From contig DINP01000055.1 in the NCBI GenBank assembly GCA_002426025.1, forward strand, positions 1-8,880: a stretch of 8,880 nt of DNA. The letters run 5' to 3'. Positions 1 to 5,326 of this stretch are shown piece after piece; position 1 is the first letter of the stretch, and every line of letters starts with the position of its first letter. The position numbers were made by a program, and so were the translations under genes. The DNA is from Bacteroidales bacterium UBA5537. Its GTDB lineage: Bacteria > Bacteroidota > Bacteroidia > Bacteroidales > Lentimicrobiaceae. The notes below the pieces were generated by a model that did not search any database, had not been told where the DNA came from, and was given only the letters and a program-made list of their open reading frames with translations.

Positions 1-435
1 AATGAAACCAGTGTTATTTCTCAAGGCTTCGATCAGTTGTTCAGCGTTGTTGCCATAGTTGGCTGGATAATCGGTGGGTTTTCATTGCTGGTCGGCGGAT
101 TTGGAATTGCCAATATTATGTTTGTTTCAGTTAAGGAACGCACTGCCCAGATTGGCATCCAGAAATCAATGGGTGCAAAGAATTATTTTATTCTGCAGCA
201 ATTCCTTTTTGAAGCCGTGTTCCTGTCAATTTTTGGCGGAATTGTCGGATTGGGAATTATTTTTCTCATCACTCAACTTATTTCCTGGACAACAGATATG
301 AATCTTATTCTTACCTTTGGAAATATAGCACTTGGTGTAAGTGTTTCAGCTATTATCGGACTGGTTTCCGGGTTCTTACCGGCCTGGTCTGCTTCACGGC
401 TCGATCCGGTAGAGGCGATGCGGTCAACTTTTTAG
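1..435 (+). CDS. ABC transporter permease, FtsX/MacB type, C-terminal part (5' end outside window)
   Basis: The reading frame is open from base 1 to the TAG at 433-435, giving the last 144 residues of a membrane protein. It begins before the window; the TTG at 37 is internal, not a real start. Three hydrophobic stretches (visible residues about 15-42, 66-92 and 104-127) match the last three transmembrane helices of an FtsX domain. After the first comes the family signature GGFGIANIMFVSVKERTAQI followed by GIQKSMGAK, close to the MacB pattern of an N-I-M-x-V-S-V-x-E-R-T core and an (R/Q)K-(A/S)-(L/M)-GA motif. The end, PAWSASRLDPVEAMRS, is the usual MacB/FtsX C-terminus. Members form the inner-membrane part of ABC systems that export or mechanotransmit substrates such as macrolides, peptides or lipoproteins, powered by a separate ATPase. 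No ATPase or adaptor gene is visible, so the substrate cannot be inferred. No terminator is evident after the stop. Confidence 0.93.
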   Translation, partial: NETSVISQGFDQLFSVVAIVGWIIGGFSLLVGGFGIANIMFVSVKERTAQIGIQKSMGAKNYFILQQFLFEAVFLSIFGGIVGLGIIFLITQLISWTTDMNLILTFGNIALGVSVSAIIGLVSGFLPAWSASRLDPVEAMRSTF

Positions 436-622
436 TTGTTATGGAAGATATTGATGATTGAGTGGATGGGCGAGGGAGCGAAAAAGGGCGATAGAGTGAA
501 GGGGAGAAAAAAGGCGATGGAGCGATGGGTTCATGGTTCGGAGTTCTGGGTTTGGGGTTATGTTTTCAGTACAATGAAGAAATTAAAGCCAATGCAGAAA
601 TCCGTGTAAATCTGTTCAAATC

Positions 623-656
623 CCTGCCTGCTTGTTTGCAACAGCAGTCAGGCAGG
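623..656. repeat. 34-bp palindromic element inserted in repeat unit 1
   Basis: The element has 8-bp inverted ends, CCTGCCTG (623-630) and CAGGCAGG (649-656), around an 18-base core that holds a smaller TGTT-TGC-AACA palindrome. It splits the repeat text AAATC/CGTGTCATCC; units 2 and 3 carry AAATCCGTGTCATCC uninterrupted. Exact removal of 623-656 restores that text. The exact junction is ambiguous by one C. No target-site duplication is evident. It shares its ends with the 20-bp element at 666-685. Confidence 0.8.
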
Positions 657-665
657 CGTGTCATC

Positions 666-685
666 CCTGTCTGCCGACAGGCAGG
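666..685. repeat. 20-bp palindromic element inserted in repeat unit 1
   Basis: The sequence is CCTGTCTGCCGACAGGCAGG. Paired end to end it has one T-G wobble and one C-A mismatch next to the centre. It interrupts CATC/CGCGTTCTAATA, which is uninterrupted as CATCCGCGTTCTAATA in unit 3. Its ends match those of the 34-bp element nine bases to the left, with a 4-base instead of an 18-base core. On the minus strand it reads as the peptide tail PVGRQ, a familiar artefact of spurious ORFs in Bacteroidota annotations (from memory). Confidence 0.8.
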
Positions 686-955
686 CGCGTTCTAATAAAA
701 TTTTGAGGGAGCGAAAAAGGGCGAAAGAGTGAAGGGGAGAAAAAAGGCGATGGAGCGATGGGTTCATGGTTAGGAGTTCTGGGTTTGGGGTTCTGGGTTT
801 TGCATTGATTACCAATTAAGGTCAGAATTAATATCCGAGTAAATCTGTTCAAATCCGTGTCATCCGTGTTCCAATAAAATTTTGAGAGAGCGAAAAAGGG
901 AGATAGAGTGAAGGGGAGAAAAAAGGCGAGGGAGCGATGGGTTCATGGTTTGGAG

Positions 956-990
956 TTCTGGGTTCTGGGTTTTGGGTTCTGGGTTCTGGG
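956..990 (+). repeat. Five TTCTGGG-type heptamers with G-quadruplex potential
   Basis: Five consecutive heptamers (four TTCTGGG and one TTTTGGG) lie in unit 3 of the array. They place GGG at 960-962, 967-969, 974-976, 981-983 and 988-990, each separated by four bases. This meets the usual G3-N(1-7) definition of a G-quadruplex motif on the + strand. The matching part of unit 2 has only three closely spaced G-runs. The track ends 161 bases before the FRG start codon. Confidence 0.85.
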
Positions 991-1151
991 TTTTGCATTG
1001 ATATACTAATTAAAGTCAGAATTAATATCCGTGTAAATCTGTTCAAATCCGTGTCATCCGCGTTCTAATAAAAGTTTAAGGGAACGATAGGCCGAAAAAA
1101 GGCAAAGGAGCGATAGGTCAAAAGTTCAGCAAGACTCTGTTATAGAAACTA

Positions 1152-1970
1152 ATGGAAAAATCAACCGACATAAGAATCTCAAACTGGAGCGAGCTTCAGG
1201 AGATGCTGTTCCGCGATTCGTGGGATCGCAGCCTGGGCAGGTTCAGATCGCCTTATGTTTACAGGGGTTTATCTGATGCATCCTATGAGTTGAAAACCAG
1301 TTTGATGCGTATCGAAGGGCCGTTCAGTGACCTGGAAAGACACTTGCTAAGAAACTTCAGAAAATACGCTCACCGCAATACCGTATCCGGCGAATCTGTA
1401 TGGAACCTGCTGGCTCTTGCCCAGCATCATGGTCTGCCAACCCGTTTGCTCGACTGGACCTATTCGCCTTATGTTGCACTTCACTTTGCCACAGCCAATC
1501 TTCTAAAGTTCAATACCGACGCGGTAATCTGGTGCGTAAATTATGTAAGGTCGAATAACTTCCTTCCCAAATCGCTGCATCAGATAATCAGAGAAGAAGG
1601 TTCAAATGTGTTTACGCCCCAGATGTTAGAGTTGCAATGTAACTCGCTGAAGCAGCTTGAAGCCATGTCGGAACACCGCTTTGTGCTTTTTCTGGAACCG
1701 CCTTCTATGGATGAACGGATTGTTAACCAACATGCCCTTTTTTCGCTGATGTCGAATGCTTCCCTGATGATGAGCCAGTGGCTGAATGAGCATCCCGACC
1801 TGTTTTATCGCATCGTGATTCCTGCTGAACTAAAATGGGAGATACGCGATAAACTCGATCAGGCCAATATCACCGAGCGGGTTCTTTTCCCCGGACTCGA
1901 TGGGTTAAGCAGTTGGCTTAAAAGGCAATACAGCCCTAAGACTTTCCCCTTTGATGCAGGAATGGATTGA
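1152..1970 (+). CDS. FRG-domain-containing protein
   Basis: This 272-residue protein has no signal peptide or membrane segment, so it is expected in the cytoplasm. The N-terminal half is a clear FRG domain (Pfam FRG family). The naming (F/Y)-R-G motif is YRG at residues 37-39, in a context of a short Trp-containing helix (NWSELQEML, 11-19) and a following YELKTSLMR. The diagnostic second block is at 89-113: LAQHHGLPTRLLDWT, then SPYVALHFA. A third typical element, an Arg followed by NQHALF, lies at 189-197. The biochemical role of FRG domains is not established to my knowledge. They occur alone or fused to other domains, often in accessory or mobile DNA, and have been suspected of toxin or defence roles. 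The start is the ATG just after the repeat array; no Shine-Dalgarno is seen and no TAnnTTTG promoter box is close. The gene converges on 2053-2529. It has no evident antitoxin or partner, so a toxin-antitoxin reading is not supported here. Confidence 0.93.
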   Translation: MEKSTDIRISNWSELQEMLFRDSWDRSLGRFRSPYVYRGLSDASYELKTSLMRIEGPFSDLERHLLRNFRKYAHRNTVSGESVWNLLALAQHHGLPTRLLDWTYSPYVALHFATANLLKFNTDAVIWCVNYVRSNNFLPKSLHQIIREEGSNVFTPQMLELQCNSLKQLEAMSEHRFVLFLEPPSMDERIVNQHALFSLMSNASLMMSQWLNEHPDLFYRIVIPAELKWEIRDKLDQANITERVLFPGLDGLSSWLKRQYSPKTFPFDAGMD

Positions 1971-2002
1971 ATATAGTAAATTCTCAGATTACTGCGGGTG
2001 AG

Positions 2003-2040
2003 TTGAATAAATTTGAAAGATAATCCTGATTCTTATTCAA
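2003..2040. terminator. Possible weak bidirectional terminator between convergent genes
   Basis: TTGAATAA (2003-2010) and TTATTCAA (2033-2040) are an 8-bp inverted repeat around a 22-base loop, in the 82-base gap between the FRG gene and the convergent 2053-2529 gene. The stem is AT-rich and lacks a proper T-run. Location is the main argument, so this is tentative. Confidence 0.2.
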
Positions 2041-2052
2041 TCTCCAAAGCCC

Positions 2053-2529
2053 TCAATTACTTTGACCATTAGTTGCCATTTCCACCCACTTTTTTACCAA
2101 TACCACTTCTTTGCGGATTGTTGCCGTTTCTGCTGCAGTCTGCCAGTTCTCTAATGTTGTCAATACCAGCGGTGGCATTTGAGACAGATCGTCCGGGCTA
2201 TAGTAAAGATACAAAACCATCACCCGCAGCCAATCCAGGCGCTGGTAATTGTCGCTAAGGGCAGCGGGCTTTGTGAGATATTCTGTAAATAGTTGCAACA
2301 GTATGTCTTTTTGTGGTAAAGGCGGCACCAGCATATTGAGCTTACGCATGGCAACAAATGCTGGCAGGCGCGGCACTGCGGTACGATGGTTAAAATAACA
2401 GTCAGGAATATCCACAACAATAGATTTTTCCTGAAAGTTTACCCAGAGAAACAGTGAATCAATGGGTTGCTGCGCTCGGGAGATGCTGCACAGCGAGATA
2501 AGGAAGGAGAGTATCAGTTTTTGTTTCAT
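2053..2529 (-). CDS. Small exported protein of unknown function
   Basis: The protein has 158 residues and I do not recognise its family. The N-terminus is a good type I signal peptide: positive MKQK, hydrophobic LILSFLISLCSIS, then a cleavage site after SRA at residue 19 before QQPIDS. The only Cys near the cleavage region (C14) lacks a lipobox, so it is not predicted to be a lipoprotein. The mature part of about 139 residues is mixed, with a short beta-like start (LFLWVNF, KSIVVDI) and then mainly helical stretches rich in Leu and Trp. No T9SS tail is present, so it is expected to be periplasmic or outer-membrane associated. The ATG is the first codon after the spacer repeats, and a T-rich run with an ACAGGATTT direct repeat sits directly upstream. 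It lies downstream of the T9SS genes on the same strand, 273 bases away, so cotranscription is possible but unproven. Confidence 0.7.
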   Translation of the reverse strand: MKQKLILSFLISLCSISRAQQPIDSLFLWVNFQEKSIVVDIPDCYFNHRTAVPRLPAFVAMRKLNMLVPPLPQKDILLQLFTEYLTKPAALSDNYQRLDWLRVMVLYLYYSPDDLSQMPPLVLTTLENWQTAAETATIRKEVVLVKKWVEMATNGQSN

Positions 2530-2537
2530 TTTTTTTG

Positions 2538-2555
2538 ACAGGATTTACAGGATTT
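2538..2555. repeat. ACAGGATTT direct repeat (9 bp x 2)
   Basis: Two exact copies of ACAGGATTT stand head to tail after a T-run, eight bases upstream of the ATG (minus strand) of the small exported gene. Text of this form is a frequent intergenic repeat in Bacteroidota (from memory). It may merely mark the edge of the repeat block reaching 2760. Confidence 0.6.
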
Positions 2556-2589
2556 TCTTGGTTGTTTGCTTTCGTCTTTGTTCACCGAT

Positions 2590-2613
2590 GGTCTCGACTT
2601 CGCTCGACCACCG
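2590..2613 (-). repeat. Inverted copy of the GGTTGAGCGAAGTCGAAACC-type repeat
   Basis: These 24 bases are the reverse complement of 2736-2759 with two mismatches, both of which would be G-U tolerant in RNA. The pair could fold a long stem enclosing the 122 bases between them, including the hairpin at 2635-2674 and the tandem units at 2681-2740. It is one copy of a dispersed, Bacteroidota-style intergenic repeat. Confidence 0.75.
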
Positions 2614-2634
2614 GTTTCACATTTGCTAGTTAAA

Positions 2635-2674
2635 ATTATCCGGTGCTTGAGCGGAGCCGAAAGCACCGGATAAT
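2635..2674. repeat. Perfect hairpin, 14-bp stem with a repeat-core loop
   Basis: ATTATCCGGTGCTT (2635-2648) is exactly complementary to AAGCACCGGATAAT (2661-2674). The 12-base loop GAGCGGAGCCGA is a variant of the GAGCGGAGTCG core of the tandem units that follow, so this looks like a repeat-family member whose flanks became perfectly palindromic. No T-run adjoins either side, so it is not a standard terminator, although it lies downstream of the beta-propeller gene on the minus strand. Confidence 0.8.
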
Positions 2675-2680
2675 CTGATG

Positions 2681-2757
2681 TTTGAGCGGAGTCGTTGGTG
2701 TTTGAGCGGAGTCGTCGGTGGTTGAGCGAAGTCATCGGTGGTTGAGCGAAGTCGAAA
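2681..2757 (+). repeat. 20-bp tandem repeat, four copies
   Basis: TTTGAGCGGA/GTTGAGCGAA units start at 2681, 2701, 2721 and 2741, an exact 20-base period. The first two carry GCGGA and the last two GCGAA. The last unit runs into GTCGAAACC, the full-length end of this repeat family. The minus-strand frame across 2526-2849 reads peptide tracts such as GFDFAQPP from it; that frame is an artefact of the repeat. Confidence 0.88.
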
Positions 2758-2802
2758 CCAGCCGATGCAATGGTGGTTGGGATTGAAACCACCAGCCCCA
2801 CC

Positions 2803-4416
2803 TCACTCCACAACAAACCTCGCCTTACCCATTTGCTTATTTCCGGCATACACTACCGCCATATACAAACCCGGCCGCCAGTTGGAAATGTTGAGATTAG
2901 TTTCGTTTACGCCTGAGTTTACGGGCATTTCAGCCAATTGCCTGCCGAAAATATCGTAGCAAACAACACGTATATCGCGGTGGTATTCAGTGTTTTCAAG
3001 CAGAAATCGGATATTGCCTTTTGCCGGGTTGGGCGCCGGGGTAATGGGTATCAGGCTGATGCGGGCCTCATACTCCTTTCGGGTGGGAATATCCTCCACA
3101 TTAACAATTACCTCGCAATCGCTCAGGTCTATCGTTTTTGATACTATAGGATCAGGGCAGAGGTAATCGTATTCGCGTGGCATTGTGTATATGCTATCGT
3201 ACTCCAGGCTGGTGTTGAATTTCATGAGGATAATGTCCTGATCCAATTCACTACCAATGACTGCACCAGCTAAGATTTTGTCGTCATCCGTAACAATAAT
3301 CCGGGACTCAGCATGGGCTGATGGATGCATAAACGAATTGTGCCAGCCTCCCAGCGAATCCAATTCATGCAGTCCAAACCAGCCGGGAAAGTAATTGGTG
3401 CTGTCGGCGTACAAAATATTGGTAAACAACCTGCCATCGGAAGTAAAGGAGGGGTTTACCATAAAACCCTCCACCCATTTATTGCCAACCATGGGGAATT
3501 GAGGCATAGAATCATGTACGAAGTTTCCAAGGCTATCCAACACTAATAAAATAGATGGAGCTGTCTCAGTGGCTCGATCTACTGCACCAACATAGAAGTT
3601 GCCGCTTTCATGCTGTGTTGCCCAACCGGCTATGGAATAGGCTAAAGTGTCGGTAGCTTTGTACACGCTTACCCATTCCTCCTGCCGGCTACTGTCGGCA
3701 AGGATGGCCATTGCTTTTAACCTGCACCGGTTATTTATCCCTCCCGTTGCTACTGAATCATCACACCAGTAGCACAAGCCGCTGATAAAAAAATCCTCAT
3801 CCGGGGTGACAACCAGATCATAAGGATCATTGTAGCTAAGGTAGGGGTGATTTGCAGTTAAAGCATAGGGTTCAATCCAGAGTAATTCACCCTCCGAGTT
3901 TAAACGGAACAGATGTATTCGAGGGTTGTTGCTGTTAGCATTATAACCCATTGTTAACATTATATAGCCACCATCCTGCAATTGTTGAATTTCAACACCC
4001 CAGTCGGGGTCATCATCAGTCCTGAATACTTTGCACCATTCAAGTTCACCACAGGCATTGTGTTTGGTAATCCCTATGTCATTTACGGTCCACCGGTCGT
4101 GGCTTCCGCAAATGATGAAGCCACCGTCAGAGGTTGTCGATATAAAGGAGGGATAATTAAGGTTTCCCAATCCCGACCCCGGCATTCCAATGGTTATATC
4201 ATAAAGAATGTTACCATTAATATCTGTTTTTATGATCCATCCACGGGTGTCGGGAAAAAAATGGTAAGATCCAAGAATAACATATCCCCCATCATAGATT
4301 TCGGTTAAGCTACGGAAGTTTTCTCTTCTGTTAGCCATGCCAAATGTGTGTTCCCAATTCTGCGAAACACAAAATTGATTGTAAATTAAAAGTAGTAATA
4401 AAATCAACTTTCTCAT
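2803..4416 (-). CDS. Secreted beta-propeller-like protein with T9SS type A sorting domain
   Basis: The protein has 537 residues. A signal peptide (residues 1 to about 19, MRKLILLLLLIYNQF then CVSQ) directs it across the inner membrane. The C-terminal domain, from about residue 459 (PAPNPAKGNIRF, then VVCYDIFGRQL, ISNWRPGLYMAVV, KARFVV), is a T9SS sorting tail of the Por family, which takes cargo across the outer membrane for release or surface anchoring. Between them I count seven degenerate repeats of the form D-G-G-(Y/F)-x-hydrophobic-x-G, starting near residues 42, 97, 148, 206, 270, 326 and 378, spaced 51-64 residues. Several are followed by (W/I)-hydrophobic-K-x-(D/N)-x-x-G and a Trp. 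This suggests a seven-bladed beta-propeller. No catalytic motif is visible, so the ligand is unknown. There are nine Cys after the signal peptide, including a CxxC at 215-218. The gene ends in a repeat block and starts 61 bases after the neighbouring T9SS gene, with a hairpin in the gap. Confidence 0.92.
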   Translation of the reverse strand: MRKLILLLLLIYNQFCVSQNWEHTFGMANRRENFRSLTEIYDGGYVILGSYHFFPDTRGWIIKTDINGNILYDITIGMPGSGLGNLNYPSFISTTSDGGFIICGSHDRWTVNDIGITKHNACGELEWCKVFRTDDDPDWGVEIQQLQDGGYIMLTMGYNANSNNPRIHLFRLNSEGELLWIEPYALTANHPYLSYNDPYDLVVTPDEDFFISGLCYWCDDSVATGGINNRCRLKAMAILADSSRQEEWVSVYKATDTLAYSIAGWATQHESGNFYVGAVDRATETAPSILLVLDSLGNFVHDSMPQFPMVGNKWVEGFMVNPSFTSDGRLFTNILYADSTNYFPGWFGLHELDSLGGWHNSFMHPSAHAESRIIVTDDDKILAGAVIGSELDQDIILMKFNTSLEYDSIYTMPREYDYLCPDPIVSKTIDLSDCEVIVNVEDIPTRKEYEARISLIPITPAPNPAKGNIRFLLENTEYHRDIRVVCYDIFGRQLAEMPVNSGVNETNLNISNWRPGLYMAVVYAGNKQMGKARFVVE

Positions 4417-4432
4417 AATAATTTGGTATTAT

Positions 4433-4467
4433 GCAGGAAAACCGGATTTTGTATCCGGTTTTCCTGC
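4433..4467 (-). terminator. Perfect 15-bp-stem hairpin between two T9SS genes
   Basis: GCAGGAAAACCGGAT (4433-4447) pairs perfectly with ATCCGGTTTTCCTGC (4453-4467) around a 5-base loop. On the minus strand it begins 10 bases after the stop codon of 4478-4915 and ends 16 bases before the ATG of the beta-propeller gene. No T-run follows on that strand. It is therefore either a terminator or attenuator for the upstream gene, or an mRNA-stabilising stem. I prefer terminator from position, with moderate certainty; the hairpin itself is certain. Confidence 0.6.
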
Positions 4468-4477
4468 TATGTTTATT

Positions 4478-4915
4478 TTAATGAGAAATGATGACATTGG
4501 CACTGCCAATATACTTATCCCCGGAAGCTAATCTGAAAATGTAACTGCCAGATTTAAAATTTCTTGTATCAAGAATAATCTGGTCAAATTGGCGTCCGAG
4601 GTTTTTGCTAAATACTTTTCTGCCAGACTCATCAATGACCTCAATTACATCGTGAGTTTTATCATTCCAGGTATTATATTCTATGGTAACAAAATCCTTA
4701 GCCGGGTTGGGGTATACCTTCAGGTAGGCTAGCCCAGGATTTTCTGATTTCACCCTTGGTTTTCTTACTTCCTCACTTTTGGTTAAATCCGGTTCTAGGT
4801 AGGGTTCGTTGTACGTTAAAAGGTTGTTGGACACCATGAGTCCACATGCCGATGATGAAAAATAGAAACTACTGCGTTGTATACAATTGCTTAGGTTTAA
4901 TTGCGTTAAATTCAT
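4478..4915 (-). CDS. Short T9SS sorting-domain protein without signal peptide (possible gene remnant)
   Basis: The protein has 145 residues. The last 80 or so (65-145) are a typical T9SS type A sorting domain: LKVYPNPAKDFVTIEYN, a central IEVIDESGRKVFSKNL, then LDTRNFKSGSYIFRLASG and a final SANVIIS. The first 64 residues (MNLTQLNLSN onward) are not a signal peptide and not a domain I recognise; residues 41-60 (EPDLTKSEEVRKPRVKSENP) look like a linker. The same frame is open for only about 16 codons upstream of the ATG before a TGA, and these contain no signal peptide either. A sorting tail is useless without Sec export, so this is most likely the surviving 3' part of a larger cargo gene, or a gene disrupted upstream. 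A candidate promoter lies at 5058-5091, so it could still be transcribed. Its tail differs clearly from that of the downstream gene, so it is not a recent duplicate of it. Confidence 0.75.
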   Translation of the reverse strand: MNLTQLNLSNCIQRSSFYFSSSACGLMVSNNLLTYNEPYLEPDLTKSEEVRKPRVKSENPGLAYLKVYPNPAKDFVTIEYNTWNDKTHDVIEVIDESGRKVFSKNLGRQFDQIILDTRNFKSGSYIFRLASGDKYIGSANVIISH

Positions 4916-5057
4916 TGGAGTTTTATTATTGAATAATTTTTGAATATGAAAACGAGTTATTAATCATTGCAATACCTTACGACTGCTAAAACAGGATAAA
5001 AGGCTATCTATAACTTTAGATATATAACCTACCTGCATAAAATAAAATAACTGTTAC

Positions 5058-5091
5058 CAAATTTATTAAAAGGTTTTTAAATAAGTAACAA
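5058..5091 (-). promoter_or_regulatory. Candidate Bacteroidota promoter for the 4478-4915 gene
   Basis: On the minus strand TTG (5089-5091) is followed after 23 bases by TAAATTTG (5058-5065). This fits the TTG-N(17-23)-TAnnTTTG form described for the Bacteroidota primary sigma factor. The start codon at 4915 is about 140 bases downstream. In AT-rich DNA such matches arise by chance fairly often. Confidence 0.4.
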
Positions 5092-5158
5092 TAAAATGAT
5101 GTCTGAAATAAAAATATGTTATTTGGAAATGGTATAAATTATGAGGGCTTTACAAGAA

Positions 5159-5166
5159 TAGATTTG
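5159..5166 (+). promoter_or_regulatory. TAnnTTTG -7-like box, + strand, without clear target gene
   Basis: TAGATTTG followed by CACCCCC resembles the -7 box and start region of strong Bacteroidota promoters. No TTG lies 17-23 bases upstream, so only half the signal is present. Transcription from it would read the 37-codon ORF and then run antisense into 5437-6126. Confidence 0.3.
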
Positions 5167-5212
5167 CACCCCCTTATTCGGCTATTCCGCTGAAAAATAT
5201 CGTGTTAATGAT

Positions 5213-5326
5213 ATGAATTGGTTATATCTGGTGGCAAAAAAAGTTTTTATACCGAACTCATCTATCATGGCCCATGAAAAGCAGGATGTATCTTATTCCC
5301 TACCCATACACTTTAACCATATTTGA
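5213..5326 (+). CDS. Doubtful 37-residue ORF behind the + strand promoter box
   Basis: This ATG-to-TGA frame encodes 37 residues beginning MNWLYLVAKKVFIPNSS. It starts about 40 bases after the TAGATTTG box. There is no Shine-Dalgarno and I recognise no family. Because it lies in AT-rich spacer and is very short, chance is a good explanation. It could equally be the 5' stub of a decayed gene: a different + strand frame is open at 5317-5427. Confidence 0.15.
   Translation: MNWLYLVAKKVFIPNSSIMAHEKQDVSYSLPIHFNHI

Larger units (their letters stand above)
472..1126. repeat. Degenerate tandem array, units of 179-194 bp (three copies plus a remnant)
   Basis: This array fills the gene-free stretch between the permease and the FRG gene. 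Unit 1 is 472-704 (233 bp, including 54 bp of inserts), unit 2 is 705-883 (179 bp), unit 3 is 884-1077 (194 bp), and a weaker fourth start lies at 1078-1126. Each unit opens with a purine-rich GAGGGAGCGAAAAAGGG block, continues through GGAGCGATGGGTTCATGG and TTCTGGG motifs into an AT-rich middle, and closes with AATCTGTTCAAATCC, GTGTCATCC and TTCTAATAAAA. Unit 3 is 15 bp longer than unit 2 because it has two extra TTCTGGG-type heptamers (14 bp) and one extra base in the AT-rich middle. Minus-strand frames through units 2 and 3 both begin MNRFTRILILTLI from TTG codons; they follow from the repeat and are not taken as genes. Similar wording recurs between genes in many Bacteroidota genomes (from memory). 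Confidence 0.9.

Noticed and set aside
37..435. A complete 132-residue protein starting at TTG 37
   Set aside because: The frame is open to the window edge with family-consistent sequence upstream of 37, so this is a partial permease, not a short gene.
661..1046. Two adjacent minus-strand ORFs (661-852 and 849-1046) with matching N-termini MNRFTRILILTLI
   Set aside because: They start at TTG codons inside the tandem repeat, consist of repeat-encoded tracts such as NPEPRT and end in the palindrome (PVGRQG). Their similarity is explained by the duplicated DNA.
1152..2529. FRG gene plus small exported gene as a toxin-antitoxin or defence pair
   Set aside because: The two genes are convergent, the second encodes an exported protein, and no shared promoter or typical antitoxin feature is visible.
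2681..2757. CRISPR-like array
   Set aside because: The 20-base period leaves no unique spacers of normal size, repeats are contiguous and no cas gene is present.
2526..2849. Minus-strand ORF of 107 codons across the 20-bp repeat block
   Set aside because: It overlaps the end of the well-supported beta-propeller gene in another frame, and its sequence is a translation of the intergenic repeats.
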